Assembly (NCBI GenBank): GCA_001771815.1
Contig: MEPU01000009.1
Span: forward strand, 1 to 64,000
Direction: 5' to 3'
DNA from: Bdellovibrionales bacterium RIFCSPHIGHO2_01_FULL_40_29
GTDB taxonomy: Bacteria; Bdellovibrionota; Bdellovibrionia; Bdellovibrionales; Bdellovibrionaceae
DNA: 64,000 bases
The notes beneath the pieces are model-generated. The model was not told where the DNA came from and ran no database searches. It worked only from the letters and a program-made list of their open reading frames with translations. The position numbers were made by a program, and so were the translations under genes. This document shows, piece by piece, positions 54,944-64,000 of this stretch (position 1 is the first letter of the stretch; every line of letters starts with the position of its first letter).

Positions 54944-56929
54944 TAACTCTGCTGTTCTTTTTGATCTTTTATATTTTTCAATAAATGACATAAGCTCTGA
55001 TTTTTTAATTGGTTTAGCTAAAAAATCGCTGAATCCAATTCTGAGACAGCGTTCCCGCTCAGACTGAAATGCATGTGCTGTAAAAGCTAAAATCGGGGTC
55101 TTGTACCCTTGCTGGCGCAATCGAGAAGTTGCATTGTATCCATCGAGTACGGGCATTTGAATATCCATCAATACCAAGTCATGCTTTCCTGCCAAAGCAC
55201 TCGCAACCCCCTCTTGACCATCGGACGCCACGTCAACATGAATACCCTCGATCTCTAAAAATCGTTTCACGAGATATTGATTGTCTTCAGAGTCCTCAAC
55301 TAATAAAACACTAAAATCTGTTCCATCTGTTTTTGAGGATGCTGTCGTGGCTTTACTGACCAATGGCTCTGCCTGAAAAAGCGTTTCAAATCGAGTGATT
55401 CGTGGCACGTTTTGAATTGGACCTGTATCAATACGAATACCAAATGTACTGCCTTGACCAGGAATGCTCTCTATCAATTGAACATCGCCCCCCAACGCCT
55501 GCGCCAACTTCCGAGCTAACGAAAGTCCCAAACCAGTGCCTCCAAACTTTCTTGTCATGGAATTATCAATTTGTGTGAATGGTTTGAATAAGTTTTCTCT
55601 TTCATCTTCAGAAACTCCAACACCCCGATCACGAATTCTAAATTCAAGCTGAGGTTTTTCATGGGATTCATCCAACCTCACAGTTAAAGTGATCGGTCCT
55701 TTCGCACTGAACTTGATCGCATTTCCTAATATATTTAATAGTATATGTCTTAGTTTTTCTATGTCCGAAGTAATGAATTCGGGAATACTTCCCTCAATTT
55801 GAAGAGTCATTTCAATTTTTTTCTCATGTGCCAATGGGCTGAGCATTGATTTTATCTGCGCAATAACTTTGGGAACTGAAAATGAACTGATCTGGACACT
55901 CATTTTTCCTGATTCTACTTTGGATAGATCTAAGACCTCGTCAATGACACTTTTAAGGTGTTCACTGTTTCGAAGAATTTTTTCAGCCCATTGATTTTTT
56001 TCCTCAGTTGTCTGTTCAGCTGTCAAAAGCAATTCAGATAATCCCATTATGGCGTTAAGTGGAGTTCGAATTTCATGACTCATATTTGCTAGAAATTGGC
56101 TTTTTGCTTCATTGGCAGCGTCTGCTTGCTTTTTTGCTGCTTTTAATTCCTCTTCGTATTTTTTTCGATCCGTGATATTGGTAATCAAAATGACGAATCC
56201 CTTAACGCCACTATCTTTCTCAACATCTGGCACAACACTGATACTTGCAAAAATATCTTGAACAGCATGAGGCAATCGGCTCTCAAAATTAAATTGTCCC
56301 CCAGTCAATAGCGTTGGCATTTTGCTTTCAATGATTTTAGCTACTGATTCACCTAAGATTTCTTGGATATGATGGCCTGTTATATCTTTGCCAAACCATT
56401 CTTCATTGACCTTATTACAAAAAATGAATTTTAACTGTCGGGAAATATAAGCCAGTGATGCCGGCAATACGGCTGTGATAACTTGCAGTTGTTTTTCATT
56501 CTGACGAAGTCGATCTTCAGCAACAATCTTTTCAAATTTTGAGCGTGTTAAATCCAATGCGATCTTAATAGCTGAAGGCAGACGAATAATTTTTTCTTTT
56601 AAAATATAATCAATTGCGCCCTTTTTAAGACACTCCACCGCCATTTCATCTGTCAAAGTGCCCGTAACAATGATGACCGGAATATTCAAATTTTTAACTT
56701 TTAAAATTTCAAGTGCAGCCAATGCACCAAACTGGGGCATTGAAAAATCACACAAAATTAAATCTGGCTTGAACTCTTCGAGTTTTTTAATGAACTCAAC
56801 TTTATTGTCGGTCACTTCTACAGCACATAAAATGTCAGATTTTGACAGTTCACGCTTGATCAAGAGCTGATCCATCTCATTGTCTTCAACGATCAGAATA
56901 TGTAGCTCTGAGTTTTCTTGAATAGGCAT
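54920..56929 (-). CDS. Hybrid histidine kinase (REC-PAS-HisKA-ATPase-REC)
   Basis: About 669 residues, no membrane segment. Counting from the ATG at 56986, receiver 1 at 28-145 has D80 in LILCDFSMP, a PAS domain runs about 165-280, HisKA has His304 in NMSHEIRTPLNAI, the ATPase part ends in GGTGLGLSLARKL, and a final receiver (about 565-680) has VLMDIQMPVLDG and AKPIKK. I start at 56929 (AGGTG upstream). It is convergent with the PAS kinase, overlapping by 24 bp; co-function with it is only suggested by position. Confidence 0.92.
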   Translation of the reverse strand: MPIQENSELHILIVEDNEMDQLLIKRELSKSDILCAVEVTDNKVEFIKKLEEFKPDLILCDFSMPQFGALAALEILKVKNLNIPVIIVTGTLTDEMAVECLKKGAIDYILKEKIIRLPSAIKIALDLTRSKFEKIVAEDRLRQNEKQLQVITAVLPASLAYISRQLKFIFCNKVNEEWFGKDITGHHIQEILGESVAKIIESKMPTLLTGGQFNFESRLPHAVQDIFASISVVPDVEKDSGVKGFVILITNITDRKKYEEELKAAKKQADAANEAKSQFLANMSHEIRTPLNAIMGLSELLLTAEQTTEEKNQWAEKILRNSEHLKSVIDEVLDLSKVESGKMSVQISSFSVPKVIAQIKSMLSPLAHEKKIEMTLQIEGSIPEFITSDIEKLRHILLNILGNAIKFSAKGPITLTVRLDESHEKPQLEFRIRDRGVGVSEDERENLFKPFTQIDNSMTRKFGGTGLGLSLARKLAQALGGDVQLIESIPGQGSTFGIRIDTGPIQNVPRITRFETLFQAEPLVSKATTASSKTDGTDFSVLLVEDSEDNQYLVKRFLEIEGIHVDVASDGQEGVASALAGKHDLVLMDIQMPVLDGYNATSRLRQQGYKTPILAFTAHAFQSERERCLRIGFSDFLAKPIKKSELMSFIEKYKRSKRTAELSNSKVIL

Positions 56930-57108
56930 ACACCTAGCAATATAGTGGAAACTTTCTGAACGTGATAGAATAGACGCAGCTAGCACCTTCAGTGTCGAGA
57001 AAAATCAACAAAATGATTTTTTGTAAACGAACTGTTTCTTTCTGAGACACTCAAGTGGCTTGATTTGATAACACTTCAAAAATTTCACGCTTTTTTAAAA
57101 AAATTGTT

Positions 57109-58281
57109 ATGCTTAAAAGTATGAATAAACTGCACGTACTTCTGAAAATATTCGTAGCTGGTATCTTTTTATTTCAATCCGGTTGCTTAACTGAAGCTGG
57201 AACAGGAACTGAAAGTGGCAGCACTGTCGTCACCGAACCTAACGAGTCTCCGACTGTGGATCCGACTCGAACGATCTGTGATCCATTTTTAACCAACTCG
57301 CCACAAGCCCGAGATCGAGGTCTTGTTGGAAGTCTGCTTTATCTGACAGATGATCAACCTCGTTACTCCAATATCACTGACTATATGAATAATGCTGTTG
57401 TTGCTGATGCGACCATTTACTTGGACCGATTATTTGTTCCAACGCGCCCTTTTGATCGCGGCTTTTACATGCAATCCGGTGATTTAGTCACAAGCATTAA
57501 TGGCGATACTCTTTACGAATATTTCGGATTGCGCATGAGTGGACAACTTCAATTGACTGCAAATGAAGAACCTGGTGCTTATCAACTGGCTCTCTTAGCG
57601 GATGATGGGGCTCTACTGAAAATTCCTGATGGATTAGGTGGCCAAAAAATTATTGTTAATAATGATGGCACTCATCCAACAAAATTTATGTGTGCCACAG
57701 AACCCGTTTATATGACTCGAGATGCAAAATTACCAATGACTCTTGAGTATTACCAGGGGCCTCGCTTTCATATTGCGATGGTGGCTATGTGGCGCCCTTG
57801 GCCGGCGAATGAAGTCGATGTCAATGATCCACTCTGCGGCCAACAAGGTAACAGTTTATTTTTTGACTCCACCCAAGATCCCGTGACGTCTCAATCTGCT
57901 TTTTATGATTTACTCGAAAGAAATTGGAAAGTCCTTGAAAATGAAAATTACTTTTTTCCAGAACAATCCGAAAACCCTTGTGTTCCAGCAGAAGAACCAC
58001 TGGCTATTACCAATTTTAATTTTGAAGCCCTTGGTCGAGATCAGGTCACATTAACTTGGACTACAAATATTGCGGCAACCAGTCAGGGTGAATACAAAGA
58101 CACTGCGCTGGCCAGCAATCCTTATGTTCAAACTGCAGAAGACGGTACTTTAGTCCAGGTCCATCGTTTAACAATAACCGGCCTGGTGCCGCTGACCCGA
58201 TATGCCATCAGAGCTATCTCTAGAACACCTGGTGGCCAAATGGCTGTTAGCGATGAAAAGATCGTAAGAACGGCACGTTAA
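57109..58281 (+). CDS. Lipoprotein with PA14-like and FN3-like parts
   Basis: 390 residues: lipoprotein signal with lipobox QSGC, a linker, then a region with GAYQLALLADDGALLKI and LEYYQGPRFHIAMVAMWRPW that resembles PA14 carbohydrate-binding domains. A C-terminal FN3-like domain follows (AITNFNFEALGRDQVTLTWTT, TRYAIRAISRTPGG). It probably binds glycans at the surface. It lies 90 bp before the two-kinase operon on the same strand and may supply its signal. Confidence 0.75.
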   Translation: MLKSMNKLHVLLKIFVAGIFLFQSGCLTEAGTGTESGSTVVTEPNESPTVDPTRTICDPFLTNSPQARDRGLVGSLLYLTDDQPRYSNITDYMNNAVVADATIYLDRLFVPTRPFDRGFYMQSGDLVTSINGDTLYEYFGLRMSGQLQLTANEEPGAYQLALLADDGALLKIPDGLGGQKIIVNNDGTHPTKFMCATEPVYMTRDAKLPMTLEYYQGPRFHIAMVAMWRPWPANEVDVNDPLCGQQGNSLFFDSTQDPVTSQSAFYDLLERNWKVLENENYFFPEQSENPCVPAEEPLAITNFNFEALGRDQVTLTWTTNIAATSQGEYKDTALASNPYVQTAEDGTLVQVHRLTITGLVPLTRYAIRAISRTPGGQMAVSDEKIVRTAR

Positions 58282-58370
58282 AAAAGCCAGATCTTGAATA
58301 ATTTCAACACTTTCCCCTCAGGTTCGCCTCCTTGACTGACGATAAGTAAGAGTCAATCAATGAGGTTTAA

Positions 58371-60461
58371 ATGAAGGGGTTTTTTTCTATCCGAGCCAAA
58401 TTTTTGGGAGTCATGAGCGCGTTGCTTGTGGCCTGTTTGGTTGTTTACCTGTTGATTGCTGTTGAAGTGTTTAAAACAGATAAAACAGAATTGGTTTTTG
58501 ATCTTAATCGCAGCATGGTATCCAATCTTTCTACAGAGCTCGAAACCGAGTTCGACGGGGTCTCCGACAAGTTACGCCTTTTTGCTTTGCTATCCAATAA
58601 CCCAGCCGCTCAATTTGAATCCGAAAATGTTTTTGGAGAAAACTCGTCTGTTGTCTATGCTTCGCTTTATCGCCAAGATCAAAATAAGTCTGTCAAAAAT
58701 TATATCGATAAAAAATACTTAGAAACTTATGGTCTTGATACAAATTTTTTCGAATCAACTCTGCTTTCGAATCGTCCGGTCCCCTTTTCTGAAATCTTAA
58801 AGAATGGGGAACATTTTTGGAATGCTTCTATTGATGGAGGAACACCACTGATTGGTTTTGGCCGCAACGTCATCATCGAAGATCAAAATGGTATTCCTTC
58901 AGATCATCTGGCTGTCATCAGCTATATTAAATTAGATAAAATATTAAAAGTTTTAAGCTTCGTCAAACTGAGTGAAATATCTATTGTCGATGGAAATGGA
59001 ACCGTACTTATTCACCCTGACTACAATGTGATGAAAGCAACGAAGACATTACAGCACAGTCCACTTTTTTCTGCGGCCCTAAACTCAAAAGTCAATATCA
59101 GCGTGGCTTCGCTTAAAGATGATTCCGGAGAATTCCTAGGCGCTTACGCCAAGGCCTATCAAGGTCAAATATTTGTACTGGCGCGAGCTTCAAAAAATCA
59201 AGCCTTCTCGGCGGTCTATGAGCTGGTCTCTCGATCCATATCTTTTGCACTTATTGTTATCACACTTTCGCTATTCTTTGCCTTCTTACTTTCGCGTTCT
59301 TTGACGAGACCTATTTCAATACTTGTTGATGGTATGGAAAAAGTTTCTGGTGGAGATTTATCCACACAAATCAATGTCACATCAAAAGATGAAACTCAGA
59401 TACTGGCCTCGTCATTTAATAAAATGATCCAAGATCTCAAACAATCCCGCGATGAATTGCAAGAAATCAATCGCGAGTTAGATAAAAAAGTCAAAGAACG
59501 AACACTTCAATTAGAAATACAAAATCAAGCTGTAAAAGAGGCTCAGGAAGCGCTTTTAAAAACAACTCGGCTGGCCTCTGCAGGTGAAATTGCAGGCCGC
59601 GCAGCACATGAGGTTTTGAATCCATTAACTGGAATTCTAACTCGCCTCAGTGCCATTGAAAAGAAAGTGCAAAACCAAATTGCACCGCAGATTAATCTTA
59701 TGAAAGATATTTTTCAAAGTTGGAAAGACGATCATCATTCGGGAGGTTTCCCAGCCCTGTTACAAGCCTGGCAACAGTCATCACAGGTTGATTCAACCCA
59801 AACCCTTTGGGATGAAGATATGAAAAATTTAAATTATGTTCAGCAAAGTTTTGAAGATCTTATGAAAACAATGGAAGTTGATACACAATTTTTACAACAG
59901 GAAAGTCGCCGCATCAGTAAAATAATCGGCGGAATGCGCACATTAAGTCGACTTAACTCTGATGTTCAAACTTATTCAGTTAAAAAATTACTTACGGATT
60001 GTAAAAATATTATGGCCGATCTTTTTATAGAGCAACATATTCAGATACGTGAAGATTATCAAGTAGACATTGATGACGTTGAAATTGACCGTGATGAGTT
60101 TATTCAAGCCGTAACAAATCTTATGCGCAACTCACTTCAAGCCATGCCGGTCTCTCATCCAGGTTCCTATTTTTTGAAACTTTCTACTCAATTAATTGAT
60201 GGGCACATTCATGTTGTCATCTCAGACAATGGATCAGGAATTTCCAATGAACATCAAAAATTATTATTTGAAAAGCAATTCACTACAAAATCAGCAGACG
60301 AGGGCACTGGCTTAGGTTTAGGAATCAGCAGACGATTTATTCGTGCCCATGGTGGAGATATTGAATTTGTTAGCTCTGAGCCATTTTCTCAAACAGTATT
60401 TCGAATTATTTTACCCTTAAAATCCATTAACAGTACGTCTCTTACAGAAGGTGCCGCATGA
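58371..60461 (+). CDS. Membrane sensor histidine kinase with inserted helical loop
   Basis: 696 residues: first membrane helix at about 10-32, a periplasmic Cache-like domain (NVIIEDQNGIPSDHLAVISYI) to about 280, second helix near 285-308, HAMP, coiled coil, then His413 in AAHEVLNPLTGIL. Between the H-box and the rest of the dimerisation domain lies an extra stretch of about 70 residues (KDIFQSWKDDHHSGGFPALL) before the ATPase domain (GTGLGLGISRRF). GAGG precedes the ATG. Its stop overlaps the next gene by four bases. Confidence 0.9.
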   Translation: MKGFFSIRAKFLGVMSALLVACLVVYLLIAVEVFKTDKTELVFDLNRSMVSNLSTELETEFDGVSDKLRLFALLSNNPAAQFESENVFGENSSVVYASLYRQDQNKSVKNYIDKKYLETYGLDTNFFESTLLSNRPVPFSEILKNGEHFWNASIDGGTPLIGFGRNVIIEDQNGIPSDHLAVISYIKLDKILKVLSFVKLSEISIVDGNGTVLIHPDYNVMKATKTLQHSPLFSAALNSKVNISVASLKDDSGEFLGAYAKAYQGQIFVLARASKNQAFSAVYELVSRSISFALIVITLSLFFAFLLSRSLTRPISILVDGMEKVSGGDLSTQINVTSKDETQILASSFNKMIQDLKQSRDELQEINRELDKKVKERTLQLEIQNQAVKEAQEALLKTTRLASAGEIAGRAAHEVLNPLTGILTRLSAIEKKVQNQIAPQINLMKDIFQSWKDDHHSGGFPALLQAWQQSSQVDSTQTLWDEDMKNLNYVQQSFEDLMKTMEVDTQFLQQESRRISKIIGGMRTLSRLNSDVQTYSVKKLLTDCKNIMADLFIEQHIQIREDYQVDIDDVEIDRDEFIQAVTNLMRNSLQAMPVSHPGSYFLKLSTQLIDGHIHVVISDNGSGISNEHQKLLFEKQFTTKSADEGTGLGLGISRRFIRAHGGDIEFVSSEPFSQTVFRIILPLKSINSTSLTEGAA

Positions 60462-61783
60462 GTTCAGTCGCAAAAAAAATAACACCGACTTCTTTTGCAG
60501 AAGCCGTTTCCAACCGGATCAATGGTCACTACAACTGGCGAGTACTTATCGTCGAAGACGAGCCCGCAATTGCTGAAGGGATACAGAACATTATTGCGCC
60601 ACCGACCAGTGTTATCCCTATTCATCGATCCAGTCGACAACGCCCTAATCCAGCGAACGGAAATTCATCTCCATCAGCTCAGAAAGATCAATTTGAAGTC
60701 GTCTGGGCAAAAAATCCAACAGAAGCCTTAAAATTCGTGCAAGATTCTATTGCGCAAAACAAACCCTTTGCGATGGGATTTTTTGACGTTCTCTTAGGGA
60801 GCTCCATTGATGGTATAGAATTGGTTCGCCAAATTCATCAGATTGATCCCCGTATGTATGCTGTATTTGTTACGGCTTATCATGACCGCACTGTTGATTC
60901 TATAAATCAAATACTCGGTCCTGATAAAGCGGATCGATGGGATTACATGAATAAACCTTTTACTGATGGATCTATCTTACAGAAGGCTCGTAATGCCGTT
61001 TCAATGTGGAATTTAAAAGAGCAAAAAAAACACCAAGAAGAACAATTAGCGGAAGCTGCCAACTTATTGCTTCAAGGTGAAAGAGCAAACACTGTCGCGG
61101 CTGTTGGCCGAAGTGTGGCCCACGAATTTGGTAACTTGCTGATGCATATTATTGGACATGCAGAAATTGCACTGATCAAATCCGATGTTACAACCATGCA
61201 ACAATCTTTGGCGACAATTTTAAAAGCCGGAGATACCGCCGCATCTGTTTTAAAAAAGTTTAAAAAAATGCACAATTCAGATCAAAGTATCGAGTTTACT
61301 GAAATCAGCATCAATCAGAGTATTGATGAAGCCGTCGATTTAATGGGTCACGAATTCAAAAAAAGGATGATTCAAGTGACCCGTCCCATTTTTCACAAGT
61401 GTGTCCTTGAAGCCAATCACCATTCTTTAGTTCAAGTTTTTATGAATTTATTTATCAATGCCTCGCATGCCATGCCTCATGGTGGCCAGATTGACATTTC
61501 TGTAACTCGGATCATGCATGGTGAACTTCCAAATTCAGGAATGGTTGAAATTCGAATTCGGGATCATGGTCCTGGTATCCCCGAAGAAATACTACCCTTG
61601 GTTTTAGATGCTTTTTTCACAACTAAGGGACAACAAGGAACAGGTTTGGGTCTTGGTATATGTAAAGAAATAATTCAATCAGAACATCAAGGTGAATTCC
61701 ATATCGGTAATCACCCTTCAAAGGGTTTAGAAATTGTGATTCGCCTTCCTGAAAAGCAAGAGGTATCCGATGAAAGAAGTTAG
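60458..61783 (+). CDS. Receiver-histidine kinase, soluble
   Basis: 441 residues: receiver first, with acidic VEDEPAIAEG, a Pro/Ser-rich insertion at about 48-78, D110 in FFDVLLGSS and K in YMNKPF; then a linker coil and HisKA with His222 in VAHEFGNLLMHII, and an ATPase domain (DHGPGIPEE, QGTGLGLGICK). Soluble kinases with an N-terminal receiver usually take phosphate from another kinase; the upstream membrane kinase is the obvious source. Coupled by ATGA. Confidence 0.93.
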   Translation: MSSVAKKITPTSFAEAVSNRINGHYNWRVLIVEDEPAIAEGIQNIIAPPTSVIPIHRSSRQRPNPANGNSSPSAQKDQFEVVWAKNPTEALKFVQDSIAQNKPFAMGFFDVLLGSSIDGIELVRQIHQIDPRMYAVFVTAYHDRTVDSINQILGPDKADRWDYMNKPFTDGSILQKARNAVSMWNLKEQKKHQEEQLAEAANLLLQGERANTVAAVGRSVAHEFGNLLMHIIGHAEIALIKSDVTTMQQSLATILKAGDTAASVLKKFKKMHNSDQSIEFTEISINQSIDEAVDLMGHEFKKRMIQVTRPIFHKCVLEANHHSLVQVFMNLFINASHAMPHGGQIDISVTRIMHGELPNSGMVEIRIRDHGPGIPEEILPLVLDAFFTTKGQQGTGLGLGICKEIIQSEHQGEFHIGNHPSKGLEIVIRLPEKQEVSDERS

Positions 61784-62195
61784 TATGGATCGCATGGTTA
61801 TTCTTATTGTTGATGACGACAATGAAATTCGATCAATCATGAAAGATTATCTGACCATTTTTGGTTTTAGAAGTTTTATTGAAGCCAAAGATGGCGCTGA
61901 GGCTTATCGCTTTATTCTTGATTCTGTTCAGCGCATTGATCTTATTATTTCAGACTGGGAAATGCCTCGTACTGATGGATTGACCTTACTTCGAGCTGTT
62001 CGCAAACATCCAGCTCGACATAGCACACCATTTATTATGGTGACGAGTCAGCAATCTCAGGAAAAATTAAAGATTACACATGCAAAACGTCATGCTGTTG
62101 ATTGCTACATTATCAAACCGTTCCGCGCTGAAGTTTTAAAAGAAAAAGTGATGCAAGCATTAAAATTATATGAGGATTCATCAAAAGTATCATGA
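61770..62195 (+). CDS. Single-domain response regulator
   Basis: 141 residues, a receiver with VDDDNEIRS, D62 in IISDWEMPRTDGL and K in YIIKPFRAE. No output domain. It overlaps the kinase stop by 14 bp (ATG at 61770, alternative at 61785) and the next gene by four bases. It may carry phosphate onward in a relay or act on a protein partner. Confidence 0.92.
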   Translation: MKEVSMDRMVILIVDDDNEIRSIMKDYLTIFGFRSFIEAKDGAEAYRFILDSVQRIDLIISDWEMPRTDGLTLLRAVRKHPARHSTPFIMVTSQQSQEKLKITHAKRHAVDCYIIKPFRAEVLKEKVMQALKLYEDSSKVS

Positions 62196-63772
62196 ATTTC
62201 TGCTGCAGATCATTTCTTTTTTTAACTTGGATCACTTTCAGCTTAAATCTATTTGCTGATACAATTATTGAAGAATTCACGACACTAACTTACCAAGGCG
62301 CTGGTTCCACAGCTGTTTGGAATACCGTTCTTGGAAAAGTTCATCCCACTCTGCTTATAAATAATTTCGAAGACCCTCCATCGCTTCCCGATTCGAAACC
62401 AGCCCTTGTTGGTGATGGACATGATGGGGCTTTTAATATTTCAACGTATTCCAATTTTGGTACTGTTGCTGGCAATGTCATTACCATCGATGCGTCCCTA
62501 TTTCCCGTTTTGAATTTGACCCATTTTCATTTGGCGAGTGGTTATACATTGACGAGTATTAATGGCCCACTCGTTATTTTTAGTTTATCTGATGTTATCA
62601 TTGATGGAACAATTCTTTGCGATGGATTAAATGGTGAAGATGCTATTGGTACTATCGGTGGTGCCGGGGGACTGGGGCGCTGCGATGGAAATACCGGCGG
62701 TGCTGGTGGAAATTCGACGTCATCAGGAAGCACGGGTCTTCCGTCGACAGGATTAGTCAGTGGTGGTGGTGGCGGAAACTATGTTTCTATTGCCCCCGGA
62801 GCTGGCGGCGGGGGCGCTGGAAGTTTTTATGGAAGCGATGGAAATGCCGGTCAAAATTCAACACCCTCAACTAACTTAGCTGGTGCTGGCGGAAATGGAA
62901 ATCTCGGTGGCGATGCTGATTTTTCATCATTAAGTGGTAGCCCAGGCGGTGGTGGCGGCTCAGGATCCGATACCGAAGGCGGTGGTGGCGGTGGTGGTGG
63001 CGGTGGAACCGTTGTGATTCATGCCGTTGGTGATGTCACCATTTCAGCAACTGGAAATATTTTAGCCCGAGGTGGTAATGGTGGAAATGCAAACACCGGC
63101 GGCGGCGGTGGTGGTGGCGGCGGTGGCTCTGTGCAAATATTTTCCCCGGGGCAATTGGTTTTAGTTCCCGCTGCCGTGGTGATCGATGTCAGTGGGGGCG
63201 CTGGAGCCATTCCCACGTTGGGTAACGCCGGAGATGGTGGGGCTGGCACTAATGGACGAACATGGTTGCTACCCTTTGTATTCACCGGGCCAGGCACCGA
63301 AAGTCACGTGACTCTTCTGGCTAATGAAGGCGTTGTCGAATACTCGCAAGTGGCTGAATCAATTGTCTCAAAAAGCTATGACACAGGATCAACTTTAGCA
63401 AAATTTAATTCCATTTCAGCTTTTCCAACGGCAACGGGTATCACATTTGAAGTGGCTGGAAGCAATGATGATTTCAGTACCGATGATACAGGCTGGATTT
63501 CCGCATCTCAGTTCTCGCAACTGGATGGAAAACGTTTTGTTAAATTCAAGGCTACACTGAATAATACCAGCGCCACTTCACCATTAGAAATGGATAGTGT
63601 TATTATTAACTACGATTCTGGTCTAAAGGAAGAATTTACTTTTAAAGGGTGTGGAACTGTAAAAACAAATTCAACAGGTGGCGGAAATCTGCTCTCAATT
63701 TGGTTTATTTTAGTAATGACTTTGTTACCGCTTTTACTGACAAAAAAATTAAAAATGATCAAATCCCAATAG
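62192..63772 (+). CDS. Glycine-rich exported protein with C-terminal membrane anchor
   Basis: 526 residues: signal peptide (FLTWITFSLNLFAD), a strand-rich start, then a long Gly-rich region (about 155-315) with repeated GGGGG runs between short strand-like pieces (VTISATGNILARGGNGG), as in filamentous or adhesin-like surface proteins. The C-terminus has GGGNLLSIWFILVMTLLPLLL followed by KKLKMIK, the layout of sorting anchors. It is translationally coupled to the receiver gene, so it is a likely output of the operon. Confidence 0.8.
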   Translation: MNFCCRSFLFLTWITFSLNLFADTIIEEFTTLTYQGAGSTAVWNTVLGKVHPTLLINNFEDPPSLPDSKPALVGDGHDGAFNISTYSNFGTVAGNVITIDASLFPVLNLTHFHLASGYTLTSINGPLVIFSLSDVIIDGTILCDGLNGEDAIGTIGGAGGLGRCDGNTGGAGGNSTSSGSTGLPSTGLVSGGGGGNYVSIAPGAGGGGAGSFYGSDGNAGQNSTPSTNLAGAGGNGNLGGDADFSSLSGSPGGGGGSGSDTEGGGGGGGGGGTVVIHAVGDVTISATGNILARGGNGGNANTGGGGGGGGGGSVQIFSPGQLVLVPAAVVIDVSGGAGAIPTLGNAGDGGAGTNGRTWLLPFVFTGPGTESHVTLLANEGVVEYSQVAESIVSKSYDTGSTLAKFNSISAFPTATGITFEVAGSNDDFSTDDTGWISASQFSQLDGKRFVKFKATLNNTSATSPLEMDSVIINYDSGLKEEFTFKGCGTVKTNSTGGGNLLSIWFILVMTLLPLLLTKKLKMIKSQ

Positions 63773-64000
63773 AAAATGAAAGTTTCCTTGGCTGCCCTGT
63801 CCGGTTTGAAACTTTTGATATAAAAACTCTCCAGAAATTCCCAAATAAGGTTTAAAACCGAAATCATGATTTGAAAAATAAAATTTGTTTCTAAAATCCA
63901 TGACCACTTCTTGTGTTTGGTCACCAAAAAATGCTCCCATAGAAAATGTAAACTGCTGAGTGCGATACAAAGAGTCTTTGACATAAGTGTAGCGAGGCCC
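63749..64000 (-). CDS. Outer-membrane barrel protein, C-terminal part (runs off window)
   Basis: The last 83 residues of a protein whose start lies beyond 64000. Strands with aromatic ends (QQFTFSMGAFFGD, NKFYFSNHDFGFKPYLGIS) and a terminal FHFLLGFDHF give a typical barrel end signal. It overlaps the glycine-rich gene end by 24 bp. An overlapping frame on the same strand is an artefact. Confidence 0.78.
   Translation of the reverse strand, partial: GPRYTYVKDSLYRTQQFTFSMGAFFGDQTQEVVMDFRNKFYFSNHDFGFKPYLGISGEFLYQKFQTGQGSQGNFHFLLGFDHF

Noticed and set aside
58331-58356. CGATAAG element as a flagellar-sigma (FliA) promoter for the kinase operon
   Set aside because: The GACGATAA part resembles a -10, but no TAAA lies at the proper distance upstream; the TTGACT/AGTCAA inverted pair is short.
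62690-63130. GGC/GGT-rich tandem runs as a satellite or CRISPR-like array
   Set aside because: The units are irregular, stay in frame and encode glycine runs of a single protein; there are no spacers.
63019-63297. Pro-rich frame opposite the Gly-rich gene
   Set aside because: The poly-Pro runs are the reverse reading of GGT/GGC glycine codons.
63610-63984. 124-codon minus-strand frame near the right edge
   Set aside because: The overlapping minus-strand frame ending at 63749 has a clear barrel C-terminus, so this one is a shadow.

Overview
This window looks like an ordinary chromosomal stretch from an AT-rich Gram-negative bacterium, probably a member of Bdellovibrionota (Bdellovibrio/Pseudobdellovibrio-like). 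This is an inference from gene content. It carries the rpsU-yqeY-dnaG-rpoD block, a prkA-yhbH-spoVR operon, mreB, phaR, an LpoB/COG3014 pair, Ku plus LigD, many Cys-lipobox lipoproteins and OM-barrel proteins, and a very high density of two-component proteins. No marker was searched, so species-level placement is not possible from here. I see no prophage, CRISPR array, plasmid origin or rRNA.

Layout. 1-1350: an ISL3-family insertion sequence whose left tip lies just outside the window. It appears to have cut off the C-terminus of a four-helix-bundle (23S-IVP-like) gene. 1761-1837: a CAU-anticodon tRNA. 1929-6373 (-): rpsU, yqeY, dnaG, rpoD, with divergent tadA. 7023-12824 (-): prkA, yhbH, spoVR, a SUI1-type factor and an OmpR-type regulator, probably one transcript. 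12923-19812: envelope lipoproteins (TPR, LpoB, COG3014), PhaR and a small RadC-like JAMM protein. 19882-24184 (-): mreB, then a sigma-like/anti-sigma-like membrane fusion, then a histidine kinase. 24276-31451: exported proteins of mostly unknown role, a chemoreceptor, and a di-haem peroxidase/cupredoxin/cytochrome c group. 31517-37389 (+): an rRNA methyltransferase, an ABC-F ATPase, and coupled ku-ligD for end joining. 37392-50901: a kinase, DTW-domain enzyme, OmpV-like barrel, AI-2E-type transporter, BON protein, a transglutaminase-elicitor-like secreted protein, barrels, a dioxygenase and YchJ.

51062-56929 is a signalling block: CheY-like regulator, OM barrel, short phosphate-binding-like periplasmic protein, PAS histidine kinase (probable ATT start), and a convergent hybrid kinase. 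57109-63772 is another: a PA14/FN3-like lipoprotein, then an overlapping run of sensor kinase, receiver-kinase, lone receiver and a glycine-rich exported protein with a C-terminal membrane anchor. The window ends in the C-terminus of another OM barrel on the minus strand.

The most interesting candidates for undescribed systems are the mreB-linked sigma/anti-sigma fusion with its kinase, the barrel/binding-protein/kinase/regulator operon, and the two-kinase operon that ends in the glycine-rich anchored protein. Functions are read from motifs by eye. Where only a signal peptide, lipobox or membrane segment is visible, the entry says so.
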